A DNA stretch of 64,000 nucleotides from Dermacentor variabilis (GCF_050947875.1 NC_134569.1:262643100-262707099); one strand, 5' to 3'; positions 22,535 to 35,325 are shown, numbered from the stretch's first letter. Program-made: numbers and translations. The notes: a model not told the origin generated them from the sequence alone.

Positions 22535-23737
22535 CTGTATTTTACCACAACCAAGCAGCAGACCGCAGTTCTTGCAAAAAATGATCGGTCAGCTGTTTAC
22601 GCGCACACAGCTGCTTTCACTGAGGCATGCCAAATGGCAAAATTGCTAGCCACCTCGGAGCAGAAAGAATGTATGAAACAAAAATGTCATGATATCACAA
22701 ATTTCAAAGATTTAAGTCTCAAAGCTGAAGGTGTTCGTCCCGTTTCGAGATGTAACTCGAAACAACGGTTTTCCTGGCGGTAGCTTAAATATTAGGTAGC
22801 CGGGAGACTAGCAGAGCAAGGCTTTCGTCAACTCGAATGGGTCCCTGGATATGGCGGTCATATACACACCGCAACACCACTCCATGGCTACGTAAGCTGT
22901 GCGGCGGACCTGCGTGGCGGCTGCCAATTGTGGCGTTGCGCTGCCGACTGGGAGGCCGCAAGTTCGATCCCGACCTCGGCGTTCTGATGTAAGCGATATT
23001 GCTCGTGCACCAATAGCTGCAGCTGTATTAGCTTCTACCTCAATACTTCATGAGAAAGAAGATTATCCATCAAGAAAGAGGCCAGGCAGGGCGACACAAT
23101 CTCTCCAAACCTATTTATTCATGGCATGCTTATTTCAAAGAAGCATTCCGTCAATTAGACTGGGAAGGTTAGGAGTGAGCATCAAGAGCGAACAAACCTA
23201 GGCTTCCAGACGAGGTTGTCCCATAGGGCGTTGCGCGGGACGAACGCCAACAAGTTATTGCGGAACCGAGAAAGCGTGAGGGCGGAAAATTATTGTGCAG
23301 AAGACGAAGGCAACGCTTGATAGCCTGGGAACAAGAATTTGTGGTCGGCCGTCAGCCTCTAGATTCTCTAAAGGAGTATGAGAGGCAAATTGACAGAATA
23401 GGTTGGGGGTGCATACGGCAGGCCCCCATTGCCAGATCCTGACTATTCTCCATTCATCTGGCGTCGAACTGGGAGTATCCGGACAACCACTCGGGGCCCG
23501 ACGTAATTGCGAACCGACATCGTTCGCTTGATGGTCCGGAAACATGAGCGTCTAACGCCTTTAGCACACGTGCATCCATCTTTTTACCACACTTAAAAAT
23601 TGACGCTACTGGAAATTAAAAGGAATACTAAAAGCATAGTTTAATTCTTCGCCAGTGAACTAGATGGCGCAACAGGTCCGAAAAGTGTCGGTTGTTCCAC
23701 ATTTTCGCGCGCGGCCAGCGGGTCGCCGGCCTCATAT
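22535..23737. other. Region upstream of the transporter exon
   Basis: Intron or intergenic DNA. Around 22900-22985 a tRNA-like segment has GCGTTGCGCTGCCGAC and AAGTTCGATCCCGAC, resembling A and B boxes, possibly another SINE head. No further sugar-transporter exon was recognised. Confidence 0.4.
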
Positions 23738-24159
23738 TGACACGTGCACTTGCCTATCTTTATCGGGCGACCCAGTTTCGCCGCCTAACAAATGTTATCG
23801 CACAGCGCGGGACGCGCCTGCATGTATTGTAAGTTTCTGGAATGTTATCGATGCTTCTATCCGCTTACTGTTGTCGCCGAACCTTGTGTTATCTGATTTC
23901 ATCGCGTGACACGAATGGTGCAGGACTTTCTGGAAGACACGCGGGTCCCAGCGATTATTCGGGAACGTTCGACGACTGCTGTTTAAAAGCCGACGCGCTT
24001 GACCCGCTGATCAGATTTTGACGATCGGCAACTGTGTTGGCCGTCGTCGCCGTTCTTTAAGTGTAGCCTGTTTTTGTGGGCACAGGTTCACCCAATAAAA
24101 GTTAGTTTCGTCTTTCACAGTATTGCTACTGTGTTCGTCATACGTCACTCCACGTGACA
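23738..24159 (+). repeat. Solo LTR of the C/D Gypsy family
   Basis: A 422-bp LTR, TGACACGTG...CACGTGACA, colinear with the LTRs at 51314-51732 and 52466-52886. It contains the GCTTGACCCGCTCATCAGATTTT-type U3/R region and a CCCAATAAAA polyadenylation signal near 24095. ATAT flanks both ends (23734-23737 and 24160-24163), a 4-bp target duplication. No internal domain is present, so it is the product of LTR-LTR recombination. Confidence 0.92.
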
Positions 24160-26019
24160 ATATATAAAGGGTGAGTACGTCGCTGTGTCCCCGCATGGAG
24201 ACAAGGATCAAAACAACGTTTATTCAGTTAAAGAGCTCTCAGTATTGAATAACTGTTTTTCAGAAGAAGCAGCTGTTTCTTTACGAAAGAAAAACAAGTT
24301 GTTTTAACTGTTCGGAATAATATAGGCTACTGAGAAAAAAACAACGAGCAGCTACAAACCAGAGCTTCTGTAAAATGTGGAGTCGTCCAGCTTATCTATT
24401 TCTTCAGTAGTGTTTCGCTGCTACGTATCAGATTGCCTTCATTATGTTTATTTAGGTCTAGAATATTAGCCGTACCAGTGTGCAGTGACTCTTCAACTTC
24501 GATGAAAAAAAATTCGCAGTTGCGCCCGAAACGCAAAGCACCGATAGCGATAGCAAACTACTAGGTAGCTGTACGAACGAAGAATAGTGGTTTTATCGGC
24601 TGCATAGACTTGTAAACGTTCGCTTACTAAATAAATTAACAATGCTAGGATATGTTAGCGCGAGTCAATTAGGACGTAGACAGACACACAGATACGGCGC
24701 TGTCCTTGCGTATCTGCTTCTTTCTACGTACTCGTTCAGTCGCGCTTGCCCATTCTACCATAGGTTCAAACCAACTAGCCCGTCAACGTGTTTTAACTAA
24801 ATTAACCAGCACGGTGTCACGCGCGCACAGGTGACATGAACACATCTCGCTCAATGAGAGCGGAAACTGTGCGGGAAAACGCTGGAGTTCGGAATCGCGG
24901 CATTAGCCGCGAGCCACTTGACCTCCGCAGATCTGTCGCTTCAACGCGTTGAAAGCACAGAGCATACAAAGCTACCGGCACTACGCTACTCTGCACACAT
25001 CGCAAATCGCTTTGAAGATTAGGCCATAAAGAAATTTAACAAGAGCGGACACTCCCATAGAGCCAAGCGGCCGAATCGACTGTAACGCACCAAGCGGATG
25101 GCATTAACACCTTGGGTTTTCAGCGCGCGCTTTTTGAACGCCAGTTGGTACACGCCATGCCGGCTCCGCTGATCGGCGCGGCGTTTATTATTTTTCGCTT
25201 CTACTGCTGAACCACGCGCGGCCTTTGCGCGGGATCATTTTATTATGTGGCGAAAATGATTGCTCTCGATCTTTACAAGCCTACACTGCATCCATGTCCC
25301 GTGCCATTTCATAAAGAAAACGCAACACTTATTCTGAAATGATGAAATGTTTATTTTGCTCTATAGAAATGCTCGTTCCGGGCTTCTTGCGCATTCATCG
25401 AATGTTGTGACACCACGCAAGCAGCAGTTGTTGGCGTACGAAGCTCCACCGGATGGCGTCAGCTGAAAAAGAGTAAATTACAAGCATGTATCATTTCGGT
25501 ATGTTGACCTAACAGGAATATTGCGTGTAGAGGCGAAACGTGCGTAAGTGGTGAATAAGCGGCATTACAGATAAATTCACTTTTACATACATTTCGTAGC
25601 AACTAGACTTTCCCCCACACAATACCATAGAATCTGAAGAAAACCGATTTTAAATCATCCCTCCCTTCGCGGGCATAATTTCTTGTACTTTAAGAGCACA
25701 AATACACGGGTGACTGCGCGTTTCCAGAACAACTTGGCCTCAGTCGACGCTATGGTACGCCTAATGCACAGAGGTGGCTAACACAGGCTCTCACCCAGAC
25801 CATGTTACACGGTCGCAGAATTCCGGCTAGTCGCACTCAAGACAGATTCGTGGGTGCAAAGCCCGTATTCAGTCGCTCAGAAGACAGAAATGTCAAGTTC
25901 TTGAGCACCTCGGCGTTATCATTTACGCATCCTGCCGGCGCAAGCGACACACTCCCGTGTTATCACTCTCGGCAATCGCTCGTCGTATTTTCGACAAGCG
26001 TGAGTACCGAAATAAGGTA
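24160..26019. other. Region without recognised feature
   Basis: No gene, transposon end or RNA was recognised on either strand. Short open frames occur, but none shows a domain motif or splice context. Confidence 0.5.
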
Positions 26020-26545
26020 TATGTTGGTGCAGGGCCATAAAAAGCGTCAGAAACTTGTCCCACTAAAATTCAGTACACGCAAATCTAACTCACCACGGCC
26101 GGCTTACTCTTTTTGCTAATAGCTTCACAACCCCACGCGCGGCGAGCATGCCTCAAAAGTATCCCAAAAAGTTACGAAATGAATTACAATAATTTTTGGG
26201 GCCAGAGAATGCGTCACGAACTTCTCCCAGTAAGATTCAGTACACGCGAAACTAACTGCGGCACACAGCCGAGCTGCTTTTCGCCAACTGTGCCACTAGG
26301 CCGAGCGCGGCCACTGTGCTTGAAAAGTATGCCAAAAAGTAGCGAAATTAGTTACAATAATGTCTAGGATCAGAGAAAGCGCGAAAACTTGTCCCGGTAA
26401 GATTCAGTACACGCGAAACCGTCACACGGCCGAGGTGCTTTTCGTCACAAAGCCAGGTGCGGCGAGTGTGCCCAAAAACTACTGAAATAAGTTATAATAA
26501 TACTTGGGCCCATAGAAAGCGTCGCGAACATCTCCCAGTACGAGT
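26020..26545. repeat. Satellite-like tandem repeat, unit about 167 bp
   Basis: Marker blocks of the type AACTTGTCCCACTAAAATTC, then GATTCAGTACACGCG, recur at about 26051, 26219, 26386 and 26527. Between markers the units share GGCGAG, AAAAGTATGCCAAAAAGT and AGTTACAATAAT. The first two spacings are about 168 and 167, and the last is shortened to about 141. The copies are clearly diverged. Confidence 0.75.
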
Positions 26546-27035
26546 AATTATTTTAAATTAACTATGCCTGGACGGCGGAGCTGTTTTTCGATAACTGCGT
26601 CGCTATATAGGTTCAGTTTTGTGCAGTATAAGCCTAAATGTGCTCGATGTGCGTCGCAGACTGCCAAACGAAATTGCTCACCTTGCTGTAGTCCAGTAGT
26701 GCAACGGCGCCGTGTCGAAATGCAGACGGAACGCAAGAGAACGCCGGGAGTCCGACAAACGGGCTGCATCCAAAAGAGACGGGTCGCGGCGAGCTCAACA
26801 CGCGCAGCCGGCCTCGCCCGCTTCAGTGGAATGTCTGGCATTGGTCTGGCGAATGACGCATGCATATGGCGCGTCTGGCGTGCCGCTAGCTTGTTGCTAG
26901 GTGACGCAAGAAAAATAAGTCGCGAAGTGTAAGTTAATTTATACGCAAAACATTGTAGCTTTAGCGGGAAAAAAAAACAAATAAAACGTTATATGTATGT
27001 TCATTTCACATTCTTTTTTTTCCGATGCTCGCGAC
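26546..27035. other. Region without recognised gene
   Basis: Open frames of about 105-122 codons run on both strands over 26548-26932. They overlap fully, are rich in Arg and Cys and match no family I recognise. Neither is reported as a gene. Confidence 0.4.
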
Positions 27036-27658
27036 ATAGAGTTTCTCACTACATTACCTAGAGGGAAATCTGGCGCTGCTGCGCTGTGGTATGCATGAGA
27101 ATGCCGGTATATTGTGGATTCGGATTGGCATCGTTCTCGTAGAGACAGGACACCTTGAAGACGCGCTTGGCAAGTACCGTTCCGTCTGTCACAATGATTC
27201 ATTTTCTACTGGAACAGCACGTAAAAAGCTGTTTTAGCTTTATTATTACGCGAAAACATGTTTTGTTTAACTATGAGAACTTGTTATTGTATGTACGACT
27301 ACATGTTACGTAAGAAGTATCAGCGGGCCGCTAAAGTTAGAGGACAGACGACAAGGTTCGCGCTCGCTTTGAAACAGTTGGTCGTCTGTTCTTGCCTTTC
27401 TTCGCTTGGTCATGCATCGTGGGTGAGTAAAGATGTAACATGCGTGAATGGAAACATTTTATGAAGATTTTACTTTGAGAACGCGTTATTTGTGTAGCCA
27501 TATCCACGTTTTAGACGAAGCCTCTTACAACACCAGCCAACACGAGCCTCGCAGACACATATACCGTCATTCCCATGACGGCACGGTGCTCCCTTAAGAA
27601 ACTCCCATAGACGGTGGCGCCAGATTACCCTCTAGGTGTTATAGTGAGAAACTCTATG
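27036..27658. mobile_element. Non-autonomous hAT-like DNA transposon (MITE)
   Basis: A 623-bp element with terminal inverted repeats of about 42 bases. Both ends start CATAGAGTTTCTCACTA and continue with CCTAGAGGG(A/T)AATCTGGCGC. It is flanked by a perfect 8-bp direct repeat GCTCGCGA (27028-27035 and 27659-27666). An 8-bp duplication is the hallmark of hAT transposases. No transposase is encoded; the ORF at 27258-27464 has no domain. Confidence 0.9.
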
Positions 27659-27666
27659 GCTCGCGA

Positions 27667-30149
27667 TAACTAAGGGATGGAGTTGACACTAGGCGTGACG
27701 TGTTTCCTGTTGCCAGTTTTTTGCCGAGTCTCTTTGAAGTTCTCTCTCTATGGTGAGGCCAGGCCCCGAACACTCTCAAGTTTAACAAATGGCCACAGAG
27801 GGCGAAAAAATCCACTGCGCAGCGCTGCTAAAGAAACAGGCATAGCACACCAATTAAAAATTTTCCCCATTGGGCGCATTATCTCCCGCTAGAGGCGCCG
27901 TAGTAAGCGCAATTTTAACTTACAAACTTTCTTTAACAATAACTGACGCGTTTTTATTACATGACAAAGAGCACAAAATTATCATTCATAATTTACATTG
28001 TACTCTTTATTACCAACTTTGTTGTTTTTTGCCATTTTAAACGCAAAATAGCGCTCAGCAACATCGACCTCCCACGTGACCTCTGCCTGGATTAAAAATT
28101 TTTACCGGTATGTTTGCGTTCCCGCAGGTACGGATTCTTTGATTCGTACATCGGTTGGTTATTTTGTGCTAAAACCAGTTTATTACGCTTCGATATCTGG
28201 CGTTATTTAACTTGGGGTGTAAGCCCGAAAGCTAGGTTTCAGTCGTGAGCCGGGTGGAACACGTCTGCATCGAAATGGGAGTCGGGTCCTGCTGCGACTA
28301 GGGACAGCCATACCGGTGAGTCGTTTAACATCCCTGCTTCAATCGCTATGTAATTTATTCGCCTCGTTAACTTACAGGCACAGGCAAGTTAACGAACTAG
28401 ATGCTGCATTACATATCGGTAGTCAGGACCCTCCGTTGCTGTTTCCCAAATAAGCTTTCAGTTGCGAGGCCATCATTATACACACATTCACGAAAGAGAA
28501 AGCGATTTCGGAACGCGCGTCACATTTTTCATCTCTTTGTAGCCGTAGCCATGGGTGACTGAGTAGCCTTATTTCCTTTTTTTTTCGGGTCCGCCGGCAA
28601 CTTCTTTTGTTCACAGAACCGAATAACCCTTTGATAAACTGAAGCTAATGTATTGAATTTATTGTATTAAACAGTTGCACGCATGATAATTCATCCATAT
28701 TTCGTACCTGTTGGTTCCAAATGTTCTTGCTGTTCAGTTTCGGTTACCTCAGGACATTTTTGCAGCAGTGAAGCGGTGAACCACGTTCATTCACAAAAAG
28801 AATGCATCATTTCAAATAGCTTCATGTCTTTCATCTATTTGCTTGTGAAACCAACAGTGTGATCTCTTTTAGCCTATAAACGACCGCACAAATTATCTCA
28901 TTTGTGATCTTAGTAATACTTAAGTGTGTTGACATGCATTGTAGTGATGCAGACATCAATTTTACGGAGATTAAAAATATTTATTTACCGTGCTGCTTAA
29001 GCACCTTTGAACAAACAGTCTACATTAGCATGTGTTCTGTAGTCACAAACCATTAAAATGTATATGTCGCACCTTTTCGCATTTTGTATTGCAAAATTGG
29101 GCTTATTAAGTTTCCTATGCAGTCAAAATTTCTGTTCCAGACATGCAGTAATGAGGACGGCACCACTATAAAGCGACACACTCCATGCACTAAACAGAAG
29201 CTGCTGCCTGCTACAACAAAGTCATTGTGTGGACTTTGGCTGCTACTACAAGGTAAACAACACCTGGTTACGAAATAAATATGCTTGATATGTGTTGTAT
29301 TGGCTTGCTAGTCTTCAGATACATGTCATTTGTTTGTAGCATATGATATGAACGTTTGTTCATGTTTACGGTTCAGCATAATCGGTTCAAACATAAAAGA
29401 AAACACTACATGAGTTTGGATAATCTCTGCTGTATCTCATGTGCCACTGTTCTGCCCCAACAGAGTCTGTGCCAAGTACATCTTGGTCATCACGGGAGCC
29501 CCTATTTACACCAACAGGAACGGGCTGGAACCGAATTCGCAAGACCACGAACAAAGAAGCCATTCCAGAATTATTTGAATGAGATGTCAAGTCTACGGAC
29601 GACTGTTTCAAGAGTTAAAAGAGCCTGCGCCATCATTCCACCAGCACGGATACTGGCCGAGACATCCAGGTACCTGAGCAATAAAAATTCTGTCTTCCGA
29701 TGTACCTGCGACCTCTGAACAAGCACAGACGACGCTGGCCAAAATAGTTCCGTCAGCTTGCCCTTCCTTAGTGAGCTTCCTTGCCTTGCCAATTCGGGCC
29801 AAGTATAATTTTGTTTCAGTGAATGCAAGCTTTTTCATTCCACATTTTTGTTAGAGATCATTCCTTTTCCTCATCCAAACATTAAAGGTCAACCGATTCT
29901 TTGCTCATATTTTAATGCCAGTCACTGTCTTGAAGCAAACACATATGTAGCACTATTTTCTAGTGTATGTTGTCATGTGCAATTCCTCTCCTGAAATAAC
30001 TGATGCGGCATTGGCGTGTGTCTTGCACTAACCTTTACACTGTGTGCTATGTAGCATTTAACTTTTCTTAATGTTTTGGCTTTTAGTGCTTGCAAGGTAG
30101 AGTGGCTTCTTTCTTGAATGCAAGCTTTCTCCTTCCCATATTGAATTCG
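27667..30149. other. Region without recognised gene
   Basis: AT-rich DNA. Near 28314 there is a good-looking splice donor (CCG|GTGAGTCG) after a GC-richer stretch, which could be a first non-coding exon. A plus ORF at about 29450-29718 and a minus ORF over the same bases have no family signature. Nothing firmer can be supported. Confidence 0.4.
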
Positions 30150-31802
30150 TAGTCTCATTCAGGATTGCTATTTTTGCTCGACAGCCTCTGTTTTTGTGCA
30201 AGCTACATCGAAGTGATTGATTGCAGAATCTGGTTTCGCTGCTGTCCGACTTGGTACTTGTCACCGTGTTACGTTTCTCATATGTGGGAGCCTGGTCAGT
30301 TGCATTGGGAAACAGTCTCTCAAGCCAAGCACCTGCTCCTACAGTCCGCACAGTGACATAGACTGCGAATTTACACGCACCGTGGTTGGTGCTCCCCGTT
30401 CCGTCCTTTCCTGCTGCTGCCGTGTGCAAATTTTGCTTGTGGCCTTCCATAATTTGGCGTCAACGGAGACTTCATACATGATTACATGGTTCTAAGTGTA
30501 TGAAGTTGATATCCACATATGTGGAAAGGCCTGCAAAATCGTGATGTCCACAAAAATGAGCATGCCCATTATTAGAGAATGTGGGACACTAAGTGTGAGT
30601 TACACATTAGTGGCATGCGAAAGAACAAAAAGAAACATGCAGGTTGGAAAGGCGGTAACGCTAAAATGCCGGGCACGCCATGTCGCTGTGTTGGCTGCGG
30701 CAGCAGATGCTTGCCGCTCCCGATTGTTTTGGAATGCAAGTTGTTCATCTTCAACGGTGACTGTCGGTGCAAACACGTGGAACAGACTGTCCAATCTGCC
30801 TGCGCTGCTGGTTGTTGCTTGTTACCAGGCTACCATGTGCGACGAAGGTAAGCACTATGCCTGCAGTCGGAGAGTTGAATGTGCCTCAAGCCATCCGTGT
30901 GCGTGTATGCTCACTGTTCTCATGTGGATCGTAGCCAATCTATAGTGCCAATATATAGATTGAGCATTATGTTAGAGTATGCTGAAGTGATTTGATTGCA
31001 GAGTCTTGTTTCAATGTTATCCCACTTGGTCATGGTTGCCACGTTGCATTTCTCGGATCTGGCGGCCTGGTCAGTTGCATTAGCCAATGGCCTTCGAGGT
31101 AAGCACCTGCTCCTGCAGTCCGCACAGCGACACAAACTCCCTGTTTACGTGTACTGCGATTGGTGCTCCCTGTTTGTCTTTTCCTGCTGCAGCCGTGGGT
31201 AAAGTGTGCTTGTGGCCATTGGATTTGGCTTGAACGGAGACTATCATACATGATTACATGGTTTGATGTGTATGATGTCCACTTGGGTGGAAAGGCCTGC
31301 AAAATGGTGATTCCCGCAAAACGGACCATGTCCGTTTGCGGGAATGTTTGACCATGTCCGTTTGCAGAGCAGGTGGGGCACCAAGTGTGAGCAACACATT
31401 AGCGGCCGCCGAAAGAACAAAAAGAAACTTGCAGGTAGGAAAGGAGGTAACGTTAGAATGCCGGGTAATTCATGTCGCTGTGTTGGCTATGGCAGCAGGT
31501 GCCTGCGTCACTCGATTGATTCGCAGTGCAAGTTACGGCAACTGTCAATGCAAAAAGGTGGGGCACTGTCCAATCTGCTTGCGCTGCTGGTTGTCACTCT
31601 TTAATAGACCACCATGTGTGACATAGGCAAGCACTGCGCCTGGAGTTCGATAGCTCAATGTGCTGTAAGCGACCTGTAGTGCGTGAATGCATGTGGATCT
31701 TAGCCAATGTACAGTGTATTGTCTGAACCCTATGCGGTGATTGAATGCGGAGTCTAATTTGATAATGGTCGCCGTGTTATCTTTCTTCGATGTGGCGACC
31801 TG
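30150..31802 (+). repeat. Tandem array, unit about 770 bp (two units plus start of a third)
   Basis: The unit landmark GATTGCAGA(A/G)TCT occurs at about 30220 and 30995, and as TGAATGCGGAGTCT at about 31742. The landmark CACCTGCTCCT recurs at 30331 and 31111. Within units a shared block reads GAAAGAACAAAAAGAAAC then ATGTCGCTGTGTTGGCT. The spacings are about 775 and 750. The third unit is cut at 31802 by a Harbinger transposon and resumes at 38828. Unit function is unknown; open frames differ between copies. Confidence 0.82.
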
Positions 31803-33578
31803 GGGTGCTATGCAGGATGCGCCGAGTTTCTCGTTCACCCGAGTTTTACCCGAGTTTGCTCGACGGCAGTCAGTGAACGGAGATAGCGCGGAACGCGCCG
31901 AAGGTGCAGGCAAAAAAAATATGTAGACAAAAAGCCGCGTATGACAACATGAGCGCACCCTGCGCGGCACGCTGCTTCCACGTTTCAAGCGCAGAAGGCT
32001 GCACGACGAAACGCGCCAGCGCCACGTATTGTTATCAACGGATTATCGCAACTTAGCGAAACCGTGACTGTCCCGCTGTCTGTCTGCACACTTGCCCTGA
32101 GCCGCTTGCCACGCCTTTCCCGGGCGCGTCAAGGGCGTGCCTTTTCTTTCGGGCGCTATCTTTCTTTCCTCCATCGAATGCGAACAGGGTACATGCGGCG
32201 CATTCTTGCACCTACACTTCCACTCAAACGAATACGTTAAAGTACAACAAATAAAATAATGAACATTTTTATTTCTCTAAGTATCTGTTTTTTGTTTTCA
32301 ACGCTAGAAATTTGTGATGACAAACGGAGATCGAGCAAATTATTAAATTTTGCACTTCTTGCCGCGAGTGGCGACAGTGAGGCGAAAGCTTAGAAGCGGT
32401 ACATTGAAGCAGGTCGCGCGCACGAGGGCGTTCATACGGTGATAAGTCGCCTAGGGGCGCTGCAGAGCTATTCTCAATAAAGCCCCAAGGGGCTTTAATT
32501 CTCAATAATGTCGGTCATGATCCATGGAGGGTCATGGCCACTCTTTCTCTATTAGGGGAATAAAAACGCAGCGCCGCGGTACGGCTGTTCATCGCAGGCG
32601 CTTCACTAGGCCATTAAGGCTCCCGGTTTACCAGCTAAAAACGACACAACGGCTGTCGTTGCGAAATGGCGGTATGTTATTGTAGAGTGCGTAGTGACGC
32701 AGTTCAGTGAAAATGTACCAGTTTATCTTTGTGCGCGAAGCCTCTGCGATACATTTCGAAAAGTGCGTGCTTCCCCAGCGACACAATTCATCGCTTGCCC
32801 AGTGAAGGTGCCTCTGAGCGCATGTACGCAGTATATGAGTGTCTTGTGCAGTCGAAGGTGCTTGCAGATTACCTCTGCTGGAGCCAGCAGCGATCGCAGA
32901 TGGATATCGTAACGACACCGTAGCACTCGCATTTTGGCAGGTGAGGGCTCTTGCGTGCAGTTATGAAATCAGATTTCGAACGGAGAGAGGTGTTGGAACT
33001 GTTGAGTGCGCAGTGCTTGTGATGAAGAAATTTCATTGCACTGGGTATAGAAGAGCGAGCGATTCTCAGACGCTGATCGTGTTTACAACGCTGTGGCTCC
33101 GTTTCATCACCGATGACAGAGCAGCCATCTCAGACGACTGCTGCAATACGCACTCCTCAGCATCGTCGTCCCCCTCGCCGCATCGACGCCTTGTAAGCAC
33201 AGTGACGTGCCGATAATTATTTACTGTGCGCTACGCGCCACAATGCAGGCCATGAAACCGTGTTGTGCGGCCATCTCAGCCCGAGAAGATGTATAAGCCA
33301 GCGACAGTCAACGCTTTGTTTTCGATAGTGGTGCTCAGTACATCACCGATGACAGTGCGTTGTGCGCGTTTTATGTCGGCGGTCAAGATTGTTGATGCCT
33401 CTCAGCTCGACACCGCGTCGCTGTTGCCGGAAGATAAGTTGGGCGTGGCCCAACTGTAGTGGGTGCGCGCACAAGAGTTACATGCCTCGCGCGGGGCGTG
33501 ACCTCTGGTTTTGATTGACAGGCGAACTCGTGCTAAACTCGTACATCGCGAAACCCCCTCCGAGTTCAACTCGGGAAC
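31803..33578. other. Harbinger 5' region with subterminal repeats
   Basis: Just inside the left end the block CGAGTTT recurs at about 31823, 31840 and 31851, twice as CCCGAGTTT. The right end carries CCCGAGTTTCGCC as well. Such repeats are candidate transposase-binding sites. A perfect palindrome AAAGCCCCAAGGGGCTTT lies near 32480. No other gene was recognised. Confidence 0.5.
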
Positions 33579-34085
33579 ATGGCGGGGGCAGCAGCAGCCT
33601 GTTTCATTGCATCCAGCGGCAGCAAGCGGCAGTATGACCGTCCGGACCCGTTCACCTACATGACCGACGGGGAGTTTCAGCGTCATTTTCGCCTGTCGAA
33701 GACATCAGTGCGCTGGCTGTGTGACGAGCAAGGCGAAGACTCTCGTCTGCGGAGACAGCGTGGCGGGCTTCATTCGCTCACCGTCGTAGAGCAAGTCATC
33801 TGTGCGCTCCGTTTCTACGAGACTGGGAGTTTTCAGAGAAGCGTCGGCGCCGAGCGTTACATTGGACGCCATCAAACTACTGTTAGCCACTGTGTCAGAG
33901 ATGTGTCTGACGCGCTTATCGATGCGGTAGTGCGTAAGCGGTGGCTAGCTTTCCAGAATACTGCGGCTGAGCGGGCATATATAAAAGAATGCTTCCTACT
34001 TCGTGGGAACATTACGAACGTAGTCGGGTGTGTCGATGGAACGTACGTAGGAATTAAGGCGCCTTCAATGTCAGCGTTACTGTGA
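33579..34085 (+). pseudogene. Harbinger transposase (HARBI1-like), N-terminal part
   Basis: 168 codons from an ATG after GGGAAC. The N-terminus reads FTYMTDGEFQRHFRLSKTSVRWLC, the helix-turn-helix-like start of Harbinger transposases. LHSLTVVEQVICALRFYETGSFQ and the HQTTVSHCVRDVSDAL recognition helix follow. Then comes NVVGCVDGTYVGIKAP, whose Asp is the first catalytic residue of the DDE triad. Reading stops at 34083-34085, just where the relatives continue toward the second Asp. Fragments such as FCVADLNFVLATSH occur downstream in another frame, but the second Asp and the Glu were not found, so the gene is truncated or broken. It would cut and paste the surrounding element. Confidence 0.85.
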
Positions 34086-35082
34086 TTAACATTGAAGCAA
34101 TGTTTAGACACGCCATATTGCCAAATTCGTCACTTCTGTGTAGCCGACTTAAATTTTGTGTTAGCGACATCTCACATGCGGCTGCTAATGATACTGGCTT
34201 TTTCGCTGGTTGATGACTTTTTGCCGATTGTTCTACGTGTCTGTCAGGGTGCCTTCCAAATGGCTCACTTTCTTGGGAAAGAGGTTAATTAAGTATAAAT
34301 AGATAAATGGATATCACAAATTGTGTGAAGTAACCTATGAATCCTAATCTCATAAAGAACTTGGGGTTCTTCATTGGTGAAGTTACTTAGTATGCACAAT
34401 GCTGAATTTTAGTCATGCGTAATCTATCGACCGCACTATGTAACAGCGAGGCATTGCACAATTTGTTCCAGCGCGAGATGTGGATGTTGCGCCAAGCCGG
34501 TTGTGCCTATGCATTTGTGGCGAAATGCAAATGCATTGAGAATCTTAGTGTGTTGGCTTGCATGAAGAAATACTTCAGATTGTTTGCTCTGTTCACCGTC
34601 GATGCATGTGCCAGAGGTTCAGTGTATGTTCTTATTTTGGAGGGGCGGCGTTATTCTGGATGGATAAATTGTATATTTTCGTCTCATAATGGGGCTCTAA
34701 CTCTTAAGCAGTAGAATAATGCACATCCAATGCTCTGCAGAACTCTCTGTACATGATGTCATGAACCACCAAGGCAAAATTACACATCGGGAGAAATGTG
34801 GTGCAGATGCCAATGAAAAGTGCGTCTTTAACCCACCATGATAAAAATAAAATTGCAGAGAAAATAGACCATTTGTGCAGCTTTAGAGCAATGATTGCAC
34901 AAAACGTGATATACTCAAACGAGTAAACACTTGCTGCAATGCCAAAGTAGGCTGAGCGACATGCAGCGTATATTGGCATTGAACATGTCTCGTAACCATT
35001 ATTTTTATTGTAAGCCCTCGCTGTCACACCTTTCCCTCCGGCACTCCCTTTACTTAAACGTACACTGTATTTCCTTTGGTGT

Positions 35083-35156
35083 CAGGAATCAAAGGGGCAA
35101 GCATTAACCAGCCTTGCAGCAGCAAGACTGGTTAATGCTTGCCCCTTTGATTCCTG
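35083..35156. repeat. Perfect 29-bp inverted repeat (cruciform)
   Basis: Arms 35083-35111 and 35128-35156 are perfect complements over 29 bases, starting CAGGAATCAAAGGGGCAAG. The 16-base loop contains a smaller stem, CTTGC/GCAAG. The perfection implies recent origin or selection. No coding relation is visible. Confidence 0.9.
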
Positions 35157-35325
35157 TGAGTTTAGTGGTAAAGAATATGGCACGTGCATACATAAACCTG
35201 TGCTGCAAAATTTAACATTTGTGATTTTTTGGAGAGCTAATTTGTGTTGGGAAATTTCAAATATGTGCACCATTGTGGCCTACATTGGTGATGTTGAAGA
35301 CTGGGTGTATTGGTATAGCAGCTTG

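Noticed and set aside
26548..26932. Overlapping ORFs of 105-122 codons on both strands
   Set aside because: Complete overlap on opposite strands and no recognisable domain; likely compositional.
29356..29828. Opposing ORFs that could be an exon of an unknown gene
   Set aside because: Neither strand shows a family motif. One possible acceptor (CCCCAACAG) is not enough.
30660..30740. Possible THAP-type zinc finger start (MPG...C.C..C)
   Set aside because: Spacing does not fit the THAP C2CH pattern, and the frame is not kept in the other two repeat units.
34704..35027. Hydrophobic 107-codon minus ORF, considered as a chemoreceptor or membrane exon
   Set aside because: No receptor signature and no splice sites. 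AT-rich DNA readily gives hydrophobic frames.
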